Origin: Acidobacteriota bacterium
GTDB lineage: Bacteria > Acidobacteriota > Blastocatellia > Pyrinomonadales > Pyrinomonadaceae
Direction of reading: 5' to 3'
Length of the DNA: 64,000 nt
Assembly (NCBI GenBank): GCA_018269005.1
Contig: JAFDVK010000012.1
Span: 124,001 to 188,000 of the forward strand
This document shows, one piece after another, positions 53,399 through 62,459 of the stretch (position 1 is the first letter of the stretch; the number at the start of each line of letters is the position of its first letter). Under the pieces are notes generated by a model, which saw nothing but the letters and a program-made list of their open reading frames with translations, ran no database searches and was not told the origin of the DNA. The position numbers and the translations under genes were made by a program.

Positions 53399-54118
53399 GT
53401 GTGTGGACGCTATTTGTTAAAGGCACTGAGTGCCGAAATCATACAGCATTTTGAGCTTGTCGACGGACTTGAGTATTTTGACGAGCACGGATACAGGTTC
53501 GACCGCGAGGTTTTCCCGGGCGAACCGATCCTTGCAATCAACAAATACCACGTTCCGGAAGATCTTTGGTGGACGATCCGCGATCGGACGTTCGACGGGA
53601 AGATAAAGAGCGCCATCAACGCACGCAGCGAGACCGTGGCGAAGGTCGCGATGTTCCGCGATGCGTTCAGACACGACCGTGTATTGATTCCCGCGAGTGC
53701 GATCTATGAATGGCAGCATCGCGCCTCGGGCGTAAAGGCACGCTACGAAATATCGTTCGACACGCCGCTATTTGCACTTGCGGGTATCGCACGCGACTGC
53801 GGAATCAAGGGCGAAACGCGTCGTGCGACCGCGATATTGACGACCACGCCGAACGATATCTTCCGCGAGATACACAATACGAAACAACGTCAGGCCGTCG
53901 TCATTCGTGAAAAAGATTACGAGCGCTGGCTCGACCCGACAACGCCGCTCGAAGACCTAAAGCCGCTAATGCAGCCGCTGCCGAACGAACTTACTCACGC
54001 AAAAGAGGTAGCAGAACCGTCGGCAACCTCTTTGAAGAGCGGCAAAGGCGACGATCGCGACGTAGATTCTTCAGATGCGCAAGTTGACCATCCCGAACAG
54101 CCAAGTCTATTATTTTAA
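53399..54118 (+). CDS. SOS response-associated peptidase family protein (SRAP/YedK/HMCES)
   Basis: 239 residues from GTG 53399. After Met removal the N-terminus is CGRYLL, the catalytic cysteine that forms a thiazolidine cross-link with abasic DNA. FPGEPILAI, INARSETVAK, SAIYEWQ and TTPNDIFREIHN (catalytic His) are family blocks. The usual RMPVIL segment after the His is altered to TKQRQAVVI. The last 40 residues are a charged disordered tail. It protects abasic sites in single-stranded DNA. It starts 11 bases after the lepA remnant, so the cassette lies between lepA and this gene. Confidence 0.85.
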   Translation: MCGRYLLKALSAEIIQHFELVDGLEYFDEHGYRFDREVFPGEPILAINKYHVPEDLWWTIRDRTFDGKIKSAINARSETVAKVAMFRDAFRHDRVLIPASAIYEWQHRASGVKARYEISFDTPLFALAGIARDCGIKGETRRATAILTTTPNDIFREIHNTKQRQAVVIREKDYERWLDPTTPLEDLKPLMQPLPNELTHAKEVAEPSATSLKSGKGDDRDVDSSDAQVDHPEQPSLLF

Positions 54119-54162
54119 TTCGCCCTTGCCCGCCTCGCTCTAAGGCCGGCGAGCACACCCAA

Positions 54163-54250
54163 GCCGGAGTGGCGAAATTGGTATACGCACCAGACTCAAA
54201 ATCTGGCGGGCTTAACGCCCATGTCGGTTCGAGTCCGACCTCCGGCACCA
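54163..54250 (+). tRNA. tRNA-Leu (CAA)
   Basis: 88 bases with encoded CCA. Acceptor GCCGGAG/CTCCGGC, anticodon stem CCAGA/TCTGG around CTCAAAA with anticodon CAA at 54197-54199, long variable arm (GGGCTTAACGCCC), T-arm GGTTCGAGTCC. Decodes TTG. Confidence 0.97.
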
Positions 54251-54307
54251 ATCCTTACAATTTCTTCTTAGCTTCTCGAATACAGATACAATTCGACGAC
54301 CCATAAC

Positions 54308-55375
54308 CTACACCTCGAACGTTACTTCGGCGTTTTGGAGAAAGTTCAGATCGTTGCGTGCGACACGTTCGAGGAGTTTTTCGTCGTCGAACATCTTTAC
54401 AAGGCCGTTAACGACGGCGAGGCGCGGTTCGTCGGCGATCGTGACGGCGAGATTGATGTAATTCCGCATATAGGGCTCGATACCGGCGAGCAGAGCACCG
54501 CCGCCGGTAAGGATGACTCCGCGATCATAGATGTCGGCAGCGACTTCCGGACGAAGCTCGGTCAGCGTGTCCTTCACAAGCTGAGCCGCGCGGCGGACGA
54601 TGCCTTCGACAACCGGATAAAGTTCGCCGGTCGTCACTTCGACGGCCGCGGGGCTGCCGGTCTGGATGTCGCGTCCGCGGACCTCGGTCGTTTGGGAGAT
54701 ATCATCCGGCAGATAGGTCGAGACAAATGTGGTCTTCAGCATTTCCGTCGTCTCGACGCCCACCTGAAGGCCGCGATGGCGACGCAGATGCGTAGCGATG
54801 CCCTCGGTGATCGAGTTGCTGCCGAAACGCTCCGAGCTTGAATGAACGACGGAGCCTTTTGCGACCACGGCGATGGTCGTCGTGCCGGCTCCGAAATCGA
54901 CGATAGCCGAGGCCCGCTTGTCGGTCGGCAAAACTCCTGCGCCGAAGGCCGCTGCGAGTCCTTCTTCGACCATAAAGACCTTGCCGATGCCGGCGTCGTC
55001 CGCCGCATTGTGAAGAGCACGCTGCTCGACCTGCGTAACGTCCGAGACCATGCTCATTATCGCCGAGATCGAGATGTTTGAGCCGCCCGTTTTTGCCTTC
55101 TTCACAAAATGGGCGAGCATCTTCTTCGTGCGCTCAAAGTCGCCGACCACTCCGCCCGTGAGCGGAGCGATGACGGTGATATCACGCCCTTCGCGGCCGC
55201 TCATGTCGGCGGCTTCCTGCCCATAGGCAACGATCTCTTCGGTCCTTTCGTTGATGGCGACGAGCGACGGTTCATCGAGAACGACACCGCGGCCTTTGAC
55301 GGCGATCAGGCTGTTCGCGGTTCCGAGGTCGATGGCCATCGAATCGGTAACGAGCTTTTTTAGTGACGAAAGCAT
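54308..55375 (-). CDS. mreB: Rod-shape-determining protein MreB
   Basis: 355 residues. Actin-fold ATPase with MAIDLGTANSLIAVKGRGVV (phosphate 1), VDFGAGTTTIAVVAKGSVV (phosphate 2) and RGVILTGGGALLAGIEPYMR (adenosine motif). It polymerises under the inner membrane and guides cell-wall synthesis. mreC, mreD and mrdA are not adjacent, so this may be a lone or second mreB. The neighbour upstream is an FHA-GAF-cyclase gene. Confidence 0.92.
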   Translation of the reverse strand: MLSSLKKLVTDSMAIDLGTANSLIAVKGRGVVLDEPSLVAINERTEEIVAYGQEAADMSGREGRDITVIAPLTGGVVGDFERTKKMLAHFVKKAKTGGSNISISAIMSMVSDVTQVEQRALHNAADDAGIGKVFMVEEGLAAAFGAGVLPTDKRASAIVDFGAGTTTIAVVAKGSVVHSSSERFGSNSITEGIATHLRRHRGLQVGVETTEMLKTTFVSTYLPDDISQTTEVRGRDIQTGSPAAVEVTTGELYPVVEGIVRRAAQLVKDTLTELRPEVAADIYDRGVILTGGGALLAGIEPYMRNYINLAVTIADEPRLAVVNGLVKMFDDEKLLERVARNDLNFLQNAEVTFEV

Positions 55376-55420
55376 AAAGGTACTGCTGAATTTCTTTTGA
55401 ATTTTAATCCTGGTAGCTCA

Positions 55421-55426
55421 ATTATA
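55421..55426 (-). promoter_or_regulatory. -10 box of mreB
   Basis: TATAAT on the minus strand, within the 81-base gap upstream of mreB, 46 bases from its ATG. The -35 region is weak. Confidence 0.5.
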
Positions 55427-55456
55427 ATATCTTTGGCCGATAGTTAACAGAAAAAT

Positions 55457-57211
55457 TTAGCTCCATCGAAGCTCAAATAATTCCACGGGTTGGACGCGAT
55501 TTCTTACGACCAAAGGCTCTTTGGCAACGACCGGAAATACGCCGCCGGCCGCCGCCGCTGACGCCCGGCTTAGGAGGATCTGGCCGCCGACGGCATTTGA
55601 TTCGAGCCTTGCCGCCAGGTTCACAGTGTCGCCGATCGCCGTGTATTCCGAACGTTTTTCCGAGCCGATGTAGCCGACCGTGGCCTCGCCGGTGTGCAGG
55701 CCGATCCCGATGGATATCGACGGGAATCCGTCGGCCTGATTTTCGGAATTCAGTTGAAGGGTTCGCTTCTGCATCGCGACCGCAGCCTTTACCGCGTTGA
55801 CGGCATCGACAGGTGTCGCCGTCGGTGCCCCGAAAAGCGCCATCAACCCATCGCCGATATATTTATCGAGCGTTCCGCCGTGGGCAAAGATCACCTCCGA
55901 CATCGCGGAAAAATAGCGGTTCAGCAGATTGACGATCCGTTCCGGTTTCTCGCGTTCGGAAAGTGCCGTGAACCCGCGAATATCCGCAAACAGAACGGTC
56001 ACCAACTGATTCACGCCGCCGAGTCTGAAGCTTTGCGGGTCGTTCAAGAGCTGACGCACGACATATTCCGGCATAAAGCGGCCGTAATTCGCACGCGCGA
56101 CCTCTTCGCGGGCAAGACGCTTGTGCGATTTCACGGTCTCGACCGTCACAGCGGTCTGAGCTGCAACGGCACTGATCAGTTCGAGATGATCGGGCGAGAA
56201 GGCCGCAAATGGATCGAGCCGGTCGGCGTAAAGAACACCGTGAACATTCGCTTCGGTGATCAGCGGTGCGCATATTGTCGAACGGACGCCTTGCGAGACG
56301 ATCGATTCGGCACCTCGAAACATCTCATCCGTTCGCGCATCCTGTGAGAGCAACGCCACTTTCTCATGCATCACCTTATTCGTGATCGTGCGGCTCACAG
56401 GAAGTTTGTCGCTCGATTGGGCGACCGAAGTATCACGCACTTTTGCGCCGACCTGAACGAGGCTGTATTCGAGGATCTTGCCGTCGGGCGTTTCGTCCGC
56501 AAGCAATGCGACCACGCGATCCGCGGGCGTTCCGCGAAAGATGAGCTCGGTCGCCTTGTCAAAGATCTCTTCGAGGTCGAAAACACGCCCGAGCGTCTTG
56601 CTCATTTCGTAGAGCAGTTCGAGATTGCGTGCCTTTCGGCGAAGGGCCTTTATCTCCTCGGCGGTCGCAGGCGTTGTTTCGACAGAAAGGTGCGATTGCC
56701 TGCCGATGATCTCGCGTGCTGAGATCTCCATCATCGTGTGGCCGAGCGGAGCATCTTCATAACGGATCCCGACCGGTGCGGGAACGGCCTGCGTCGCATC
56801 CGACGCAAATGCGGCCGGCGTCGGCTGAGACGAAAAGTGCTGCGATGGCTGAGGCACCGAGGTCGGCAACTCGCTCGATGGTGTCTTGCGTTCGAGGCCG
56901 ACGAAGCGAAAACGCAGCTTTGATTCACCGATCGTTATCTCGTCCCCGTCGGTAAGTTGAGTTTCGACGGCGGCGGCTCCGTTCACAAATACGTGATTCA
57001 CGCTGCGGATAAGACGGCCGTCCTCGATATATCCGTCTATCAGCCGATAACCCGTCTCAGAATCTATATACGCATGCCGACGCGACACGCGCCTGTCGTT
57101 AAGGACAATGTCGTTCTCTTTTGCCCGGCCGATCGTGAATTGGCGCTTTGGCACGATGCCGTACTCGAATTCACGGCCGTTCGGTTCAGTAATGGTAAGT
57201 ATTGCGTTCAA
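55457..57211 (-). CDS. FHA-GAF-class III adenylate/guanylate cyclase
   Basis: 584 residues from TTG 57211; no better start is visible. Order: FHA (about 20-105; FTIGRAKENDIVLN, SRRHAYI), Pro/Ser linker, GAF (about 190-365), class III cyclase (about 400-575). Cyclase residues: VLFADIRGFTALSE and YIGDGLMALFG (metal Asp), TLDKYI (adenine-side Lys) and GDTVNLAARLES (transition-state Asn and Arg). This set points to cAMP synthesis. FHA implies recruitment by a phosphothreonine protein, and GAF implies ligand gating. Same orientation as and just upstream of mreB. Confidence 0.92.
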   Translation of the reverse strand: MNAILTITEPNGREFEYGIVPKRQFTIGRAKENDIVLNDRRVSRRHAYIDSETGYRLIDGYIEDGRLIRSVNHVFVNGAAAVETQLTDGDEITIGESKLRFRFVGLERKTPSSELPTSVPQPSQHFSSQPTPAAFASDATQAVPAPVGIRYEDAPLGHTMMEISAREIIGRQSHLSVETTPATAEEIKALRRKARNLELLYEMSKTLGRVFDLEEIFDKATELIFRGTPADRVVALLADETPDGKILEYSLVQVGAKVRDTSVAQSSDKLPVSRTITNKVMHEKVALLSQDARTDEMFRGAESIVSQGVRSTICAPLITEANVHGVLYADRLDPFAAFSPDHLELISAVAAQTAVTVETVKSHKRLAREEVARANYGRFMPEYVVRQLLNDPQSFRLGGVNQLVTVLFADIRGFTALSEREKPERIVNLLNRYFSAMSEVIFAHGGTLDKYIGDGLMALFGAPTATPVDAVNAVKAAVAMQKRTLQLNSENQADGFPSISIGIGLHTGEATVGYIGSEKRSEYTAIGDTVNLAARLESNAVGGQILLSRASAAAAGGVFPVVAKEPLVVRNRVQPVELFELRWS

Positions 57212-57289
57212 GGCGTTTGATGATTGTAAACCTACAGGCCCGAATGATAAATTGAGAGTTCGCTCCCCTCCGGTCCGTACCTGCTAACT

Positions 57290-58444
57290 ATGATATACCT
57301 CGATTATAACGCAACGACGCCCGTTGACCCCGAAGTTTTGGCGGCAATGCTGCCATTTTTGAGCGAAGAATTTGCCAACTCGACCTCTGCGCACTCCGCA
57401 GGGCAGCGTGCAGCGGCCGCGATCGAGGATGCTCGTGAGTCGGTCGCGGCGTTCCTGGGCGCAGACTCAGCGGGCGAGATCGTGTTTACTTCGGGCGGTA
57501 CCGAAGGAAATAATTGGTCGATCCTCGGCACTCTCGCGAAGTCCGGAGGTAAACGCCGCATCATCACGACGCCGGTCGAACATGCGAATGTCGCTCGGCT
57601 GTGCGCAAACCTCGAGGCTGAAGACAAGGTCAGCGTTTCGCGGTTAAGTGTTGATACAGAAGGTGCCATAGATCTCGACGAACTCCGAGCACGCCTCACG
57701 CCCGACACCGCCTTGGTCTCGATGATGCTTGCAAATAACGAGACGGGCGTGATCTTCCCTGTGATCGAAGCAGCCCGCATCGTGAAGGAGAATAGCGACG
57801 CGATCTTTCACGTCGATGCCGTGAACGCGATCGGTAAACTGCCGTTTTCGCTAAAGGGTTCGGCGATCGATCTTCTCTCGATTTCCGCCCATAAGCTTTA
57901 CGGGCCGAAGGGCATCGGGGCACTTTTCATCCGCGAAGGCGTAAAGCTCCCGCCATCGATGATCGGCGGCGGCCAGGAAGGCGGACGTCGTGCCGGAACT
58001 GTGCCGACGCATCAGATCGTTGGCCTCGGTGTTGCGGCGGAGATCGCACGCAGCCTCGATGGACTCGAACGCACCGCCGAGCTTCGCGACCGTCTTGAGA
58101 CTGCTATACTCGAACTGCCTTCGACGTGCGTAAATGGCTCGCGTGATCCCGGACGGCGCGTGCCGAATACAACGAACATCTCCTTCGAACATACGAATGG
58201 CGAGATGATAATGCACCGCCTCGACGAGTTGGGGACATTGGTCTCTACCGGTTCGGCCTGCCACACGAAGGGCCAGGCCGCAAGCTCCGTATTGGAGGCG
58301 ATGCAAGTTCCATTCTCCTATGCAATGGGATCGATCAGATTCTCGCTCGGCCGACACACCACCGACGAAGACATCGACACCGTAATCGGCCAGGTCAAAG
58401 AGGTCGTCCGTGCACTCCGATCCGACGCAGTGGTCGGAGCCTAA
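57290..58444 (+). CDS. Cysteine desulfurase (NifS/IscS family)
   Basis: 384 residues. MIYLDYNATTPVDPEVLAAM opens the family, SGGTEGNNWSI binds the cofactor, SISAHKLYGPKGIG holds the PLP lysine, and SACHTKG in the mobile loop holds the catalytic cysteine. GGGQEGGRRAGT is conserved. It delivers persulfide sulfur for Fe-S clusters or tRNA thiolation, and NadA in this window needs such clusters. There is no iscU or other assembly gene beside it. Divergent from the cyclase gene. Confidence 0.93.
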   Translation: MIYLDYNATTPVDPEVLAAMLPFLSEEFANSTSAHSAGQRAAAAIEDARESVAAFLGADSAGEIVFTSGGTEGNNWSILGTLAKSGGKRRIITTPVEHANVARLCANLEAEDKVSVSRLSVDTEGAIDLDELRARLTPDTALVSMMLANNETGVIFPVIEAARIVKENSDAIFHVDAVNAIGKLPFSLKGSAIDLLSISAHKLYGPKGIGALFIREGVKLPPSMIGGGQEGGRRAGTVPTHQIVGLGVAAEIARSLDGLERTAELRDRLETAILELPSTCVNGSRDPGRRVPNTTNISFEHTNGEMIMHRLDELGTLVSTGSACHTKGQAASSVLEAMQVPFSYAMGSIRFSLGRHTTDEDIDTVIGQVKEVVRALRSDAVVGA

Positions 58445-58639
58445 ACGTCAAAACCGCCCGTGTGAACCGCAGTCAGAACCACCTGCGTCAGCGGGCGGCT
58501 TCGGGGCTATGCCCTCTCGCAGTGCGGTCGGGGTTCGTGGGTCATAGATCCCCACGTGTTGCAAAAAAAAGCAACCGTGCCCGACCGGAGGTCTCACAAA
58601 GCGGATCATGGAGGCGGCTTGCCGACGACGCGGCCGTCT

Positions 58640-58733
58640 TTTGTCCCAGCCAAGACGCTCGTGGGACAACTCTGGGACAGCTCCTGGGACAAATAAATGA
58701 CGTGTTATCAACAGCTTACGCGATTTGTCCCAG
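58640..58733. repeat. TGGGACA repeat cluster
   Basis: Three direct TGGGACA copies (58662, 58673, 58685) spaced 11-12 bases apart are bracketed by inverted TTTGTCCCA copies at about 58640 and 58724. Five copies in 94 bases is far above chance. Confidence 0.8.
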
Positions 58734-58765
58734 AATTTCGCAAAAAAAAGATCAAACTACATTTT

Positions 58766-58793
58766 CCATTCTCAATTCTCCGTTTTCAGTTCT
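58766..58793 (+). repeat. Degenerate heptamer array (NNATTCT type)
   Basis: Units CCATTCT, CAATTCT, CCGTTTT, CAGTTCT in phase. Same 7-base periodicity as the arrays at 5.0, 5.4 and 27.2 kb but a different sequence. Confidence 0.6.
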
Positions 58794-58865
58794 CTTGGAA
58801 ACGGCTTGCCACCGACAATGGCCTCGCATAGCCACGTCGTTTACGGCGTGGTTTAGGACGGATAA

Positions 58866-59007
58866 TGAATTCCCGGAGGCGGCTTGGCCGCCGACATGTC
58901 TCTGTCGCGTGCTCCGCACGCTCCAGCATTATTTGGGCACGGTAACCCAGGGTTGCGGCCGAGGCGGCCTTACCCTGGGCTATTATCTCGCGTCCCCTAC
59001 GGGGACG
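58866..59007. repeat. REP-like cluster of four perfect hairpins
   Basis: Stems: GGCGGC/GCCGCC (58878-58892), GCGTGC/GCACGC (58907-58921), CCCAGGGT/ACCCTGGG (58946-58979), and CGTCCCC/GGGGACG (58991-59007). GGCTTGCC-type copies related to the first stem also occur near 58616 and 58804. I recall similar blocks as dispersed elements in Acidobacteriota and Planctomycetota, but this was not checked. Confidence 0.8.
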
Positions 59008-59048
59008 ACCTGATCAATCTCAGACTGAAATAAAATTCGAGATGCAAA

Positions 59049-59090
59049 CCTTTGCGGCCTTTGCGGGGTTTTGCTTTGCGGCCTTTGCGC
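59049..59090 (+). repeat. CCTTTGCGG tandem
   Basis: Nine-base units CCTTTGCGG at 59049 and 59058, a degenerate unit, TTTGCGG at 59075, and CCTTTGCG at 59082. Confidence 0.75.
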
Positions 59091-59132
59091 TTTCTCTTTG
59101 GTGTAGCCGTGAAGGAAGCAATTTTCGAAAAA

Positions 59133-59200
59133 GAGAACCACCCCGCCAGCCGAAGCGGCTGCCACCCTTCCTTCGTAATGAGGGGAGCTTTAGCTCCGCC
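59133..59200. repeat. Second copy of the alaS-type double-hairpin element
   Basis: Order GAGAACCACCCCGC, then CAGCCG/CGGCTG stem (59148-59162), then CACCCTTCCTTCGTAATGAGGGGAGC-like block, then GGAGC/GCTCC stem. This is the reverse-complement order of the element at 24171-24227, with the same conserved blocks and a different loop-stem sequence. Confidence 0.85.
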
Positions 59201-59219
59201 ATTCACCATTCACCATTCA
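59199..59219 (+). repeat. Three perfect CCATTCA heptamers
   Basis: CCATTCA three times without gap, followed by CATTTTTTT. It abuts the double-hairpin element. Confidence 0.85.
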
Positions 59220-59298
59220 CATTTTTTTCAAAGAACGAACGGCGGTCTCGACCGTGTTCTCATCATAGCCAAACGTCGCGCGCGTTTGAAGCACATTC

Positions 59299-59341
59299 CG
59301 CACAAAATGTATCAAACTGCACGATTTGCACGATTTGCACG
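59299..59341. repeat. TGCACGATT tandem with CGCACAAAATG box
   Basis: Two perfect TGCACGATT units (59318, 59327) and a partial third, preceded by CGCACAAAATG (59299-59309). The latter 11 bases also occur inside the FGGY kinase gene at 30408-30418. Confidence 0.65.
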
Positions 59342-59354
59342 TCGGCGTTCAGGA

Positions 59355-62300
59355 TCATGCGGCTTTTTCGATGCCGTAGCGGGCGAGTTTTAGGTAGAGG
59401 CCGCGTCGGGTGAGGCCGAGTTCGGCGGCGACGCGTGAGATATTCCAATTATTTCTTGCGAGGGCATCGCGGATCAGCGACATTTCGAGATCCGAGACGG
59501 CATCTTCGAGCGTCGTTCCGGGTTCGAGGTTTGCAAATGGGGCGATCGTTGAGTTGTAGGACGCGATCGGACGGGGGCCTTGCAGCTTGCCGCCGAAGGG
59601 TATCAGCGGCCGTGCAGAACGCTTTAGGTTGGGCGAGAGATGTTCCGGCGTGATCGTCTCGTTCGACTCGGCGCGCGCAACGATCCTTTGAACCTCGTTG
59701 CAGAGTTCGCGAACGTTGCCTTCCCAATCCGAGACCATCAGCATATCGATCGCTTGCGGCGTGAAGGTAATCCCGGACTTGTTGAAACGCTCTGAGTACT
59801 TCGTTATGTGATAGTTCACGATCGACGGGATCTCGGCTCGGCGATCGCGAAGCGGCGGAACGCGCAGCCGTATCACGTTCAAGCGAAAATACAGGTCTTC
59901 GCGAAATGTGCCGTCCGCAACCTTCTCTTCAAGCGGCATATTCGTCGCCGCGATGATCCGTACATCGACCTTGATGGGCTTCTTTTCACCGAGCGGCTGC
60001 ACCTCGCCTTCCTGCAGGAAGCGCAAAAGTTTCGGCTGAACGTCGAGCGGCAGATCGCCGATCTCGTCCAGGAAGAGTGTGCCGTGGTCGGCCGATCTGA
60101 TCACGCCCGGCGAATCGTTCATCGCGCCGGTGAACGCACCCTTTTTATAACCAAAGAGCATTCCCTCGGCAAGATCCTTTGGAAGCGTGGTGCAGTTGAA
60201 CGGGACAAAATCCCGATCCTTGCGATTCGAGAGCGCGTGGATCGCTTTTGAGACAAGCTCTTTGCCCGTTCCGGATTCGCCGGTCACAAGGACCGTTACG
60301 TCTGAATTTCGGATCCGGTAGATCTCTTCGACGAGCGTCGTCATTCCGGGCGACGAATGAATAAAGCCCGGCATAAGATCGTTTGAAGCATATACGCCAG
60401 CAGGCTGATCGTGCGGCTGCGAGCTATCGCGTTCACGAAGAGCTATGACGTCGATCCCAAGCTCCGTCACGCTAAACAGGGGTTTGAGCGACGAGCCGTC
60501 CGCTAAAGAAGCTCCGGATCGCGGGCTCAGCAAAACATAGGCGGGCCGACCGGCCGTCGGTCTTAGCTCGATCACCTCAACATCTTTGCTTTGCATAAAA
60601 GACTTTAGATCCTGGCGCCGAACCGCCGCGTCGAGTTTCCCGACGAGTTCGAAACTTTCATTGTTCGAGTAGCCGTGCGTGATGAATGGAGCCAGCGTTT
60701 TTGTGTCGCTGAATTCCGCAACAACTATCTTTTCCGCGTTGCTCTCCTGTTGAAGCACGGCGACGAGTTCGCGGAACAAAAGCTCTCTCGAAGCTGTCGC
60801 TTCTGCAAGCCGAACTGTTAAGAGCTGTGATATTACCGCGTTCTTACGCCGTTCGCCCTTCGGCCTTTCGGGAAGCGACCTTGAAGCCGCATCAAGCTTA
60901 TGGCCCAGTTCTGCCGCCGATCGAAGATCTTTTTCCAGGCCAAGCTGCTTATACGTCTCACTCGCTGCCGCAAGGTGGCGTCTTGCTCGGACGATATTGT
61001 CGCTCCCCAAGTTTTCGGCAAGGAGCATGTGCATCTTCGCCTGATGGAACGGATCCAATCCCGCCTCGAAGGTCGTCAATGCACGGCTGAAGTAATGGAT
61101 GGCGATCTCGCGCTCGTCATTTGCAAGGGCGATACAGCCGCGAATTCGCTGAATGTTGCCAAGCACGAAGTAATCAGATCTCGGCTCGTTAGCCTCGATC
61201 TCGCGCAAGGCGTTCTCGCTCTCTTCCGTATCGCCTTCGAGCATCAAGGCTTCCGCGAGAACGATGCCGGCCATGTTGGCATAGTGGCGGTCGCCTGCTT
61301 CGTGTGCCTGCTCTATGGTCGCCTCGGCGGTCGTGATCGCGGCAGCGGTGTCGCCTTTGAGCAGATGACATCTCGCGATATTGCGCAAGGCCTGAAGCTT
61401 GTACCACCGGTTGTTCCTCTTCTCAGCGATCTCGACAGCTTTCTGCAGCAGCCTTTCAGCTTCATCGAGATCTCCACGCAGAATGTAGAGCTCGGCCAGT
61501 GAATCATAGATCCCGGCGACGTGGCTGTAATTTTCGCGCAGCCCGAGTTCGAGAGCCCGGCGGATCATTTCCTCCGCACGCTGCCATTGCCCAAGCAGCG
61601 TCAAATTGATGCCTAGATTGTTATAGGCGATGAGCATATTGAGAGCATGCTCGGTCTGGTCAAAGTACTCGATTGACTTTTCGAGACACGCGATGCCGTC
61701 GTTCGGTTTGCGCAGGAACCAATAAGCTCCCGACATATCCGTATAGAATTTGCCGAGCATGAACGGCGCGGAATTTGATCCGATGATCTTGATCCCGAGT
61801 TGGAAGTTCTCGATCGCCTTTTCGCTGTTGCCTTCCTGGTTATGAATATTCGCGATCTCACGATATGCCTCCGCCATCCCAAGCCAGTTGCCGGTCAAGC
61901 GGTAATGATCCAGAGCTTTCTCAGCAAAATCGCGGCTGATCGGGAATTCGTTGAGTTTCCGATAAACGCGGGAAAGTGCGATATCGATGGTACCGAGAAG
62001 ATGTGTGTGAGAATCGGCCCTTGCCTTCTCCAACACCTCCTTGAGAAGCGTGACCGCTTTCGGGTATTCGCCGCGATTGCTGAACGAGATCGCAAGCTGT
62101 GTGACCACCCGGACCTGTGATTCACTAGAGAGATTCGCGAGGTTTTGAATATCATCGTAAGGCCGCACGGCCTCGAGAGATTCCTTGTATTTGCCGACCG
62201 TTTCAAGCGTAAATGCCAGGAGACGCAGAAGATTCGCATATACGTCGGGTGTAAATCGGTACGCGGGCGACGTTTTGCGGATCAAGGCTTCTGCCTCGGA

Positions 62301-62459
62301 AGACCGTCCGTCGCGCAAATGTCGGCCGATCGAAGAGAATAGCCCGTCGATCACCTTCTTACCGGCGACAGGCGCGCTCTTGCGTCCGATCATTTCGCCT
62401 GTCAGGGAAACGGCCGTCAATTCCGGCGTTGAGCCGGCCTCGGTCTTTGCTTTCTTCAT
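59355..62459 (-). CDS. Sigma-54-dependent activator with N-terminal TPR array
   Basis: 1034 residues. Residues about 35-520 are TPR-like helical repeats (LGMAEAYREIANIHNQEGN, SEKAIENFQLGIKIIG, ALNMLIAYNNLGINLTLLGQ, RNNRWYKLQALRNIARCHLL). A linker domain (about 560-680) follows, then AAA+ with GESGTGKELVSKAIHAL, GAFTGA (intact sigma-54 loop) and LFLDEIGDLPLD, and a Fis-type HTH, NWNISRVAAELGLTRRGLYL. No receiver domain. The TPR array suggests control by a protein partner. It is the second sigma-54 activator in the window, and neither has a receiver domain. Confidence 0.92.
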   Translation of the reverse strand: MKKAKTEAGSTPELTAVSLTGEMIGRKSAPVAGKKVIDGLFSSIGRHLRDGRSSEAEALIRKTSPAYRFTPDVYANLLRLLAFTLETVGKYKESLEAVRPYDDIQNLANLSSESQVRVVTQLAISFSNRGEYPKAVTLLKEVLEKARADSHTHLLGTIDIALSRVYRKLNEFPISRDFAEKALDHYRLTGNWLGMAEAYREIANIHNQEGNSEKAIENFQLGIKIIGSNSAPFMLGKFYTDMSGAYWFLRKPNDGIACLEKSIEYFDQTEHALNMLIAYNNLGINLTLLGQWQRAEEMIRRALELGLRENYSHVAGIYDSLAELYILRGDLDEAERLLQKAVEIAEKRNNRWYKLQALRNIARCHLLKGDTAAAITTAEATIEQAHEAGDRHYANMAGIVLAEALMLEGDTEESENALREIEANEPRSDYFVLGNIQRIRGCIALANDEREIAIHYFSRALTTFEAGLDPFHQAKMHMLLAENLGSDNIVRARRHLAAASETYKQLGLEKDLRSAAELGHKLDAASRSLPERPKGERRKNAVISQLLTVRLAEATASRELLFRELVAVLQQESNAEKIVVAEFSDTKTLAPFITHGYSNNESFELVGKLDAAVRRQDLKSFMQSKDVEVIELRPTAGRPAYVLLSPRSGASLADGSSLKPLFSVTELGIDVIALRERDSSQPHDQPAGVYASNDLMPGFIHSSPGMTTLVEEIYRIRNSDVTVLVTGESGTGKELVSKAIHALSNRKDRDFVPFNCTTLPKDLAEGMLFGYKKGAFTGAMNDSPGVIRSADHGTLFLDEIGDLPLDVQPKLLRFLQEGEVQPLGEKKPIKVDVRIIAATNMPLEEKVADGTFREDLYFRLNVIRLRVPPLRDRRAEIPSIVNYHITKYSERFNKSGITFTPQAIDMLMVSDWEGNVRELCNEVQRIVARAESNETITPEHLSPNLKRSARPLIPFGGKLQGPRPIASYNSTIAPFANLEPGTTLEDAVSDLEMSLIRDALARNNWNISRVAAELGLTRRGLYLKLARYGIEKAA

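Larger units (their letters stand above)
58445..59354. other. Gene-free mosaic of unrelated repeats
   Basis: 910 bases without a supportable gene. It contains, in order: an inverted CCGCCCG/CGGGCGG pair (58454-58498); TGGGACA repeats; ATTCT heptamers; a run of perfect hairpins; a CCTTTGCGG tandem; a copy of the hairpin element found in alaS; three CCATTCA units; and TGCACGATT tandems. The open frame across 58462-59013 is repeat-derived. It probably represents a landing site for many small non-autonomous elements. Confidence 0.75.

Noticed and set aside
53205..53420. Rightward frame across the lepA remnant
   Set aside because: Only the first part matches LepA; the inserted base then shifts it to a meaningless frame. 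Annotated as a pseudogene fragment.
53991..54251. Leftward frame encoding VGLEPTWALSPPDFESG
   Set aside because: This is the antisense translation of tRNA-Leu, a well-known spurious protein. It also overlaps the SRAP gene.
58462..59013. 183-residue rightward frame
   Set aside because: Made entirely of repeat-derived sequence and hairpins, with no domain and no ribosome site.
58640..59341. Possible CRISPR array
   Set aside because: Repeats are 7-12 bases with no regular 30-40 base spacers and no cas genes.
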